A DNA stretch of 60,880 bases from a virus. Position 1 is the stretch's first letter, and every line of letters starts with the position of its first letter. The position numbers and the translations under genes were made by a program. The notes under the pieces were generated by a model that saw only the letters and a program-made list of their open reading frames with translations, had not been told where the DNA came from and ran no database searches. Positions 60,841-60,880 of this stretch are shown here, in pieces. Where the stretch lies: positions 1 to 60,880 of the IMG/VR virus record IMGVR_UViG_3300020392_000016, one strand, 5' to 3'.

Positions 60841-60880
60841 AAAAAATGCCACTTTTTTGTATCTGGATAAAACTCGTGCG
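60832..60880 (-). CDS. Partial minus-strand gene (3' end)
   Basis: Only the last 15 residues are inside the window (ARVLSRYKKVAFFAK, then TAA). The GCA AAA TAA ending merged with the promoter matches the ends of the genes at 30202 and 31440, which is the main reason to accept it. Confidence 0.5.
   Translation of the reverse strand, partial: ARVLSRYKKVAFFAK

Overview
The window looks like part of the genome of a large, T4-like, contractile-tailed phage whose host is probably a marine member of the Bacteroidota (Flavobacteriia-like). The T4-like assignment rests on a gp5-type OB-fold spike, a gp53/LysM-like wedge protein, a hub-like protein, PhoH, Hsp20, dCMP deaminase, a T4-PseT-like 3'-phosphatase and T4-like capsid-targeting N-termini. 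The host inference rests on AT-rich DNA, the near absence of Shine-Dalgarno sequences, promoter boxes resembling the Bacteroidota TAnnTTTG element, BACON-like domains and a Bacteroidota-like bS21. No terminase, major capsid, portal, polymerase or integrase gene is visible, so this is only part of the genome.

Layout. (1) 1-21.5 kb, adhesion region: a structural protein, a SIDSLE-repeat coiled-coil fibre, three glycosyltransferases, a GSSG/GTSG-repeat fibre, a jelly-roll-like structural protein, two long collagen-like (Gly-X-Y) fibres (one with an S74 intramolecular chaperone), a detached degenerate S74-like protein, a secreted zincin-like protein, a PKHD-type 2OG-Fe(II) dioxygenase, a GT4-type glycosyltransferase, and a GT25 glycosyltransferase fused to a procollagen-lysine-hydroxylase-type 2OG dioxygenase. 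(2) 21.5-36.5 kb, accessory and metabolic region: ATP-grasp, exonuclease, Hsp20, DnaJ, bS21, PhoH, GNAT, RNase HII, HAD phosphatases, an RMT2/GAMT-like methyltransferase, a PD-(D/E)XK-like nuclease, a UDG-like protein, UV-damage endonuclease and many small proteins. (3) 36.5-46.5 kb: proteins with MKYIKS..NE or FLNE N-termini and internal ESV[VIL]NE sites, probably capsid-targeted and cut by a prohead protease, with two BACON-domain virion proteins, one ending in a Hint (intein-like) domain. (4) 46.5-51.9 kb: dCMP deaminase, a DinG/XPD-like helicase, a DUF6445-like 2OG protein and unknowns. (5) 51.9-60 kb: baseplate and tail genes. (6) 60-60.9 kb: a switch to minus-strand small genes driven by copies of a strong early-type promoter.

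How the genes work together. The most striking system is a phage-encoded collagen-maturation pathway. Two collagen-like fibres rich in X-Lys-Gly triplets lie directly upstream of a prolyl-hydroxylase-like enzyme and a fused GT25-lysyl-hydroxylase whose domain order matches vertebrate LH3/PLOD3. I infer that the fibres are hydroxylated and then O-glycosylated on hydroxylysine during late infection.

A second system is a set of putative internal capsid proteins, some of them polyproteins, marked by a [LIV]NE cleavage code resembling the T4 gp21 code. Regulation appears to use two promoter classes: a highly conserved element of about 60 nt (six copies) before small, probably early genes, and a GATATATAATA element, probably the counterpart of the T4 late box, before structural and packaged-protein genes.
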